DNA of 64,000 bases from positions 1-64,000 of the forward strand of contig JAWKLX010000030.1 of NCBI GenBank assembly GCA_041392505.1, written 5' to 3'. Each line of letters opens with the position of its first letter. Within the stretch, counting starts at the first letter, position 1. The notes under the pieces were generated by a model. The model saw only the letters and a list, made by a program, of their open reading frames with translations, was not told the DNA's origin and did no database searches. The position numbers were made by a program, and so were the translations under genes. The DNA is from UBA6168 sp041392505 (GTDB taxonomy: Bacteria > Bacteroidota > Bacteroidia > Chitinophagales > Saprospiraceae). Shown one piece after another: positions 60,476 through 64,000 of the stretch.

Positions 60476-61018
60476 TCACTTCGTCTTTTCCCCTTGAAAC
60501 TGGTGTTCCTTGTATTTGAACAAAATATTGAAAGTGGTGAGGCTTCCGTAGATGCGGGTAATGTATTGCTGTAGGTTTACTTTGTCCTCGTCATCAAGGC
60601 CCTTGCTGGCATTGATACGCTGCTCCATTACGCGTAGTCGGTCCCGTACCATGACGATTTTATGGAAAAAAGTTTCGATAGGAATTTCTTTGGATTGGAG
60701 GCTGTCGTCGTCCGGTTTCAGGATCATGGTGCCGCCTGTCCAACGGTCGCCAAGGGGGACAACTTCCGAAATGTCCGACCAGGCATGGAGGATTTTCATC
60801 AATGATTTCTCCATGTCACTGAACGTAACAGTCGTCTCTGCCGGGATCGCTTCAATAACCTGCCACTTGTCATATTCTTTACCGACCATCTTGACGCCAT
60901 AGGTCATGAAGCTGCATTCGTAAGCGGCTTTGTGCAAACGGATCACGACCCCATCGCCATAGGCAGGGTGCTTGACTCTGGATCCAATGCCCAGAAAGTT
61001 GTTGTTCGTTTCACTCAT
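60476..61018 (-). CDS. Conserved Bacteroidota protein with an SH3/Tudor-like N-terminal segment
   Basis: A 180-residue cytosolic protein. The first ~60 residues read GIGSRVKHPAYGDGVVIRLHK, similar to the short SH3/Tudor-like tails of UvrD/PcrA helicases and CarD-type domains that contact RNA polymerase or nucleic acid. The remainder (about 65-180) is helical with charged coiled-coil-like stretches (HKIVMVRDRLRVMEQRINAS, VNLQQYITRIYGSLTTF). No enzyme motif is visible. It stands alone between intergenic repeats and a divergent GMC oxidoreductase. A role in transcription or DNA maintenance is possible but not shown. Confidence 0.7.
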   Translation of the reverse strand: MSETNNNFLGIGSRVKHPAYGDGVVIRLHKAAYECSFMTYGVKMVGKEYDKWQVIEAIPAETTVTFSDMEKSLMKILHAWSDISEVVPLGDRWTGGTMILKPDDDSLQSKEIPIETFFHKIVMVRDRLRVMEQRINASKGLDDEDKVNLQQYITRIYGSLTTFNILFKYKEHQFQGEKTK

Positions 61019-61101
61019 ATTGTTAAAATTTTAGATACAAAAATCAATTTTAAATTGGAGAAAGTAAATACGTCGGGTCTATTTCATTGTTCCAAATTGG
61101 T

Positions 61102-61131
61102 TTTGACAAATTCATTGAAAGGGTACTTTTG
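61102..61131 (+). promoter_or_regulatory. Bacteroidota-type promoter before the GMC oxidoreductase gene
   Basis: TTTG (61102-61105), an 18-bp spacer and TACTTTTG (61124-61131) match the consensus. The 5' leader of about 180 nt contains three GATTGAAC units (61142-61176), a hairpin ACACCTTTC/GAAAGGTG, and AATACC repeats before the ATG at 61317. Confidence 0.6.
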
Positions 61132-61316
61132 CGGCTCACAGGGATTGAACGTAGATTGAACAGATTGAACTGATTTTCACAGAATTAATAAGGACAATCA
61201 TTTCAACTTACTTGCAACCTTTTCAGTGTTGACACCTTTCTGAAAGGTGCATCCCAAGTTGGCTGTATTATTTTCATTTCTTAAATACCCCAATACCTTT
61301 TAATACCTCAATTTTT

Positions 61317-62843
61317 ATGTACGATGCAATAATTATTGGAAGCGGGTTCGGTGGCAGCATGGCCGCCTACCAATTAGTCCAAGCGGGAAAAAAAGTATTG
61401 ATGCTTGAAAGGGGCGGCTGGGTAGAACGCAGCCCGGAGAACTGGACGATGAAAGGCTCGTTGGAACTGACACCCAACTACGATAAAAGCACACCGCTGA
61501 AAGTCATCAAAGGCGGGCATAAAAAAATTATGGGGCTGTATTCCTGTGTGGGAGGGCCATCCCTTTTTTATGGAGGGGTTTCGTTCCGTTTTCGGGAGGG
61601 TGATTTCGAAAAAAATGAAGACATTGAGGGAAAAGAAGCCGTAGGATGGCCAATAAAATACAAGGATCTGGAACCTTTTTATGGCCAGGCAGAGCAGCTT
61701 TTGGGCATTTCCGGCGAAAGCGGTGTAGATCCGACTGAACCTTTTAGGAACCAACCTTTCCCGCAAGGGCCGCCTCCGTTGGCCACTATTTCTCAAAAAA
61801 TAAAAAAAGGTGCGCAAGACTTGGGACTGCATCCTTTTCAATTGCCATTGGCCATCAACTATGAAGACACCTCTCGGAAAACTTGTGTCAGCTGTACTAC
61901 TTGCGATACTTTCGCTTGTGCGATCGGGGCCAAAAATGATTTGGCAACCATGGTTATTCCGAACCTTTTAGAAAAAGGAATGGAACTGCGGAAATCGACC
62001 GTAGTCAAACAATTGATCGCAAAAAATGGGAAAATAACGGAGGTAGTTGCATTTGATAAATTATCGGGTGAGGAGCTTTTATTCCGAGCAAAAAATGTCA
62101 TCCTATCTGCTGGGGCATTGGGTTCGCCACATCTTTTGTTGGCTTCTGAATTGGATAAATTAAACCCCGGCGGAAAAGTGATCGGACGCTATTTGATGCG
62201 CCACGCCAACTGCATCATATTCGGTATTTTCCCCGGCGTGGCGGATAAAGAAAACCGGTTCCACAAACAATTGGGCATATTGGATTTTTACAACGGGCGT
62301 GCCGGAGCAAAGGTAAGAGGCAAATTGGGTAGCCTGCAGCAAGTGCCCACACCGCCCATGGGATTGGTGCAAAATGAAGTCCCCGGGCCGCTGGGGAAAT
62401 TGTTGAGCCAAGGGGTAAGGTTGCTCACGGGGCTGCTGGCCATTGCGGAAGACCAACCGCAGGCCTCCAATTTTTTGTCCATTAATAAAAGCGAAAAAGA
62501 CCAATACGGATTGCCACAACCGATCATTAGCCATGAGTATTCAAAACGGGACTTGGCGGCCCTGAAGGAATTAATTGGCCCAGCGAAAAAGATTCTTTCG
62601 CGAGCAGGTGCATTGACGCATTATGTTCACCACATTCGCACCTTTTCCCATGCCGTCGGAACGGTTCGGATGGGGAACAATCCCGAGACTTCGGCACTGG
62701 ATGAAAATTGCCAATTCCGAGGGGTCGAGAATCTGTATGTTTTGGACGGGAGCTTTATGCCGACTTCCGCTGCGGTAAATCCGAGTTTGACCATTGCCGC
62801 CAATGCATTGAGGGTAGGGGAGGTGATCGCTGGCATTTCTTAA
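61317..62843 (+). CDS. GMC-family FAD-dependent oxidoreductase
   Basis: A 508-residue flavoprotein of the glucose-methanol-choline family. The FAD-binding motif IIGSGFGGSMAAYQL is at the N-terminus, followed by LMLERGGWV; the GMC block GGPSLFYGGVSFRFRE lies near residue 80. A Cys-rich segment KTCVSCTTCDTFACAIGAK (about 187-205) is seen in bacterial cholesterol-oxidase-like and gluconate-type GMC enzymes. VILSAGALGSPHLL, HAVGTVRMG and the C-terminal LYVLDGSFMPTSAAVNPSLT complete the family pattern. The active-site His is HAVG. The substrate may be a sugar, sterol or alcohol. The next gene, a sugar-type dehydrogenase, begins 17 bp later, suggesting an operon in sugar metabolism. Confidence 0.92.
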   Translation: MYDAIIIGSGFGGSMAAYQLVQAGKKVLMLERGGWVERSPENWTMKGSLELTPNYDKSTPLKVIKGGHKKIMGLYSCVGGPSLFYGGVSFRFREGDFEKNEDIEGKEAVGWPIKYKDLEPFYGQAEQLLGISGESGVDPTEPFRNQPFPQGPPPLATISQKIKKGAQDLGLHPFQLPLAINYEDTSRKTCVSCTTCDTFACAIGAKNDLATMVIPNLLEKGMELRKSTVVKQLIAKNGKITEVVAFDKLSGEELLFRAKNVILSAGALGSPHLLLASELDKLNPGGKVIGRYLMRHANCIIFGIFPGVADKENRFHKQLGILDFYNGRAGAKVRGKLGSLQQVPTPPMGLVQNEVPGPLGKLLSQGVRLLTGLLAIAEDQPQASNFLSINKSEKDQYGLPQPIISHEYSKRDLAALKELIGPAKKILSRAGALTHYVHHIRTFSHAVGTVRMGNNPETSALDENCQFRGVENLYVLDGSFMPTSAAVNPSLTIAANALRVGEVIAGIS

Positions 62844-62860
62844 ATCGAATTACGATAATT

Positions 62861-63838
62861 ATGAGCTATAAAAAATTAAACGAAAAGAACCTATCCGACT
62901 TGCATTTCTTGGCTGTGGTGGAGTGACCATTAAGCATGCAAAAACTTTAAAGGGTTTTAAAAATGTCGAATTATTTTATGCCAGCCGATCAGAGGAAAAA
63001 GCAAAATCTTTTTGTGAAAAATGGAACGGTGCTGGTTATTTTAATTCTTATGAGGGAGCTATTTTATCGGAAAAAATAAATGTCATATTAATTGCCACGC
63101 CACCTGATAGCCATTTAGAATTAACGCTAAAAGCAGTCCAAGCAGGGAAACATGTTATTGTGGAAAAACCCCCGTTTTTTAAATCCACCGATTTTGATTT
63201 AATTAATGTCGAAAAGAAAAAAAACGAACGTGCAGGTGATGGTAGCGGAAAATTATTTTTACAAACCTGTTTTACAAAAATTAAGAAAAATATTAGCGAC
63301 TGATATTATTGGCGATATTAAATTCCTCTATTTTAATGCTACCAAAAAACAAGTGCAGGAAGATTGGCGAAACGATAAAATCATTACTGGCGGAGGAGCA
63401 TTGTTCGAAGGTGGTATTCATTGGATTAATTTTATGGCTAATTTAGGATTGACGATAAAAAAAGTGACGGGTTTTCAGCCGCAAAAACCTGATAACCAAT
63501 TGGAAAGAAGTATGCAGGTGGTGGCTGAATATGAAGAAGGGATGGTCGGAACACTGCTTTATTCATGGGAAATAAATGCGCTGATAAATGGTTTGCGAAT
63601 ATCCCGGATTTATGGCACCGAAGGTTCAATTACGTTTGAATCCAACGGTATTTTTATATTTATCAGAGGAAAAAAATGGCGGTTTATATTGCCCGGTTTT
63701 TCAGATATAGGTGGGTCGAAAGGAATGTTTAAAGATTTTTTTAGCGCCATAAAAAATGGGGAAGAGCCGGTATTTAATTTTGCTTTGGCGAAAAGGGATT
63801 TGGAGCTGGTGGAAAAAGCGTATTTAAATAAAAATTAA
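62861..63838 (+). pseudogene. Gfo/Idh/MocA-family oxidoreductase with two A-run frameshifts
   Basis: A NAD(P)-dependent dehydrogenase, probably acting on a sugar or inositol derivative. The gene lies in three frames. The start MSYKK changes frame at the A6 run 62870-62875; adding one A joins it to KRKEPIRLAFLGCGGVTIKH with the Rossmann motif. A second shift at the A8 run 63217-63224 (one A too many) joins VIVEKPPFFKSTDFDLI, which has the EKP catalytic motif, to TNVQVMVAENYFYKPVL and the C-terminal domain GGGALFEGGIHWINFM. Joined length is about 325 residues, normal for the family. Both shifts fall in A-runs, so sequencing error is a strong possibility. It follows the GMC gene closely. Confidence 0.85.
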
Positions 63839-63843
63839 AATGC

Positions 63844-63881
63844 AAATAAAAAATGGAACCAATGCGCTCCCATTTTTATTT
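63844..63881. terminator. Convergent bidirectional terminator
   Basis: AAATAAAAAATGG (63844-63856) and CCATTTTTATTT (63870-63881) form an A/T-rich stem with GC cap between the Gfo/Idh/MocA gene and the convergent barrel gene. Confidence 0.7.
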
Positions 63882-63905
63882 CCACTATGATTTCAGGTGT
63901 TTTAT

Positions 63906-64000
63906 TTAAAAATTAAAATCCATTCTCAGTGTAACATTCCGTGGGGCGTCCAATTTTCCAGGTCGGCTGGCGTATTCCCGATTGGCAACATTATTAGCAA
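63906..64000 (-). CDS. C-terminal end of an outer membrane beta-barrel (probably TonB-dependent receptor)
   Basis: The last 31 codons of a gene that continues beyond the window. The tail reads NREYASRPGKLDAPRNVTLRMDFNF, with the final strand V-L-M-F-F pattern and terminal Phe typical of outer-membrane barrels. The ARTVTLRMDFNF-type ending is common in SusC/CarboxypepD-TonB receptors of Bacteroidota. Only the end is visible, so the ligand and exact family are unknown. Confidence 0.65.
   Translation of the reverse strand, partial: ANNVANREYASRPGKLDAPRNVTLRMDFNF

Overview
The window is a chromosomal segment from a member of the Bacteroidota, probably a Saprospiria-like (Lewinella/Haliscomenobacter type) bacterium. 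This is inferred from type IX secretion (T9SS) C-terminal domains, PKD-rich giant surface proteins, a lone infA, UMF1-type MFS and DAACS transporters, the lack of clear Shine-Dalgarno sequences, and several good matches to the Bacteroidota promoter (TTTG, 18-21 bp, TAnnTTTG). No phage, plasmid or CRISPR array was seen.

Layout. 1-5.6 kb: a tripartite RND efflux operon (TolC end, lipoprotein adaptor, HAE1-type pump). 5.7-8.2 kb: a response regulator followed by a hybrid sensor kinase that has lost its phospho-accepting histidine. 8.4-12.3 kb: polyprenyl diphosphate synthase, a convergent small-RNA candidate, an M28 peptidase and an HtrA-like protease. 12.3-16.4 kb: a polyamine locus with S-adenosylmethionine decarboxylase and a membrane-anchored aminopropyltransferase, divergent from a small Gly-Gly-ending membrane protein and a glutathionylspermidine-synthase-like ATP-grasp ligase. 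17-30 kb: mostly housekeeping genes (DUF885, SGNH, MFS, NAD kinase, BamA-like, LpxK, Rpn nuclease, DAACS), with a frameshift-riddled rimK/aspartoacylase pair and a membrane-protein gene cut in two by a 194-bp MITE-like element. 30-38 kb: a ClpB-like ATPase with a degenerate first AAA module, YihY and secreted proteins. 36-45.6 kb: two related T9SS cargo proteins, one of 2421 residues with a nonsense codon inside its sorting domain. 46-54.5 kb: infA, a frameshifted penicillin acylase, two tRNAs, an ABC ATPase beside a catalytically dead nicotinamidase, ribH, a TPR protein and pdhA. 54.6-64 kb: a second MITE copy, a TIR-TPR-SDR fusion, a TlpA-like lipoprotein, a lipocalin-like lipoprotein, a GMC oxidoreductase, a frameshifted Gfo/Idh/MocA dehydrogenase and the end of an outer-membrane barrel gene.

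The most original signals are: (1) the 194/195-bp element, with 15-bp terminal inverted repeats, 8-bp target duplications, and two hairpins whose base pairs covary between the two copies, one of which splits a gene; (2) the polyamine/ATP-grasp locus whose small membrane partner ends in Gly-Gly; (3) the TIR-TPR-SDR fusion; (4) signalling and enzyme proteins lacking exactly their catalytic residues; (5) a promoter-to-terminator unit with no convincing ORF, suggesting a small RNA; (6) many intergenic regions made of locus-specific short repeats arranged as inverted pairs. Several single-base frameshifts, some at A-runs, could be sequencing errors and are flagged as such.
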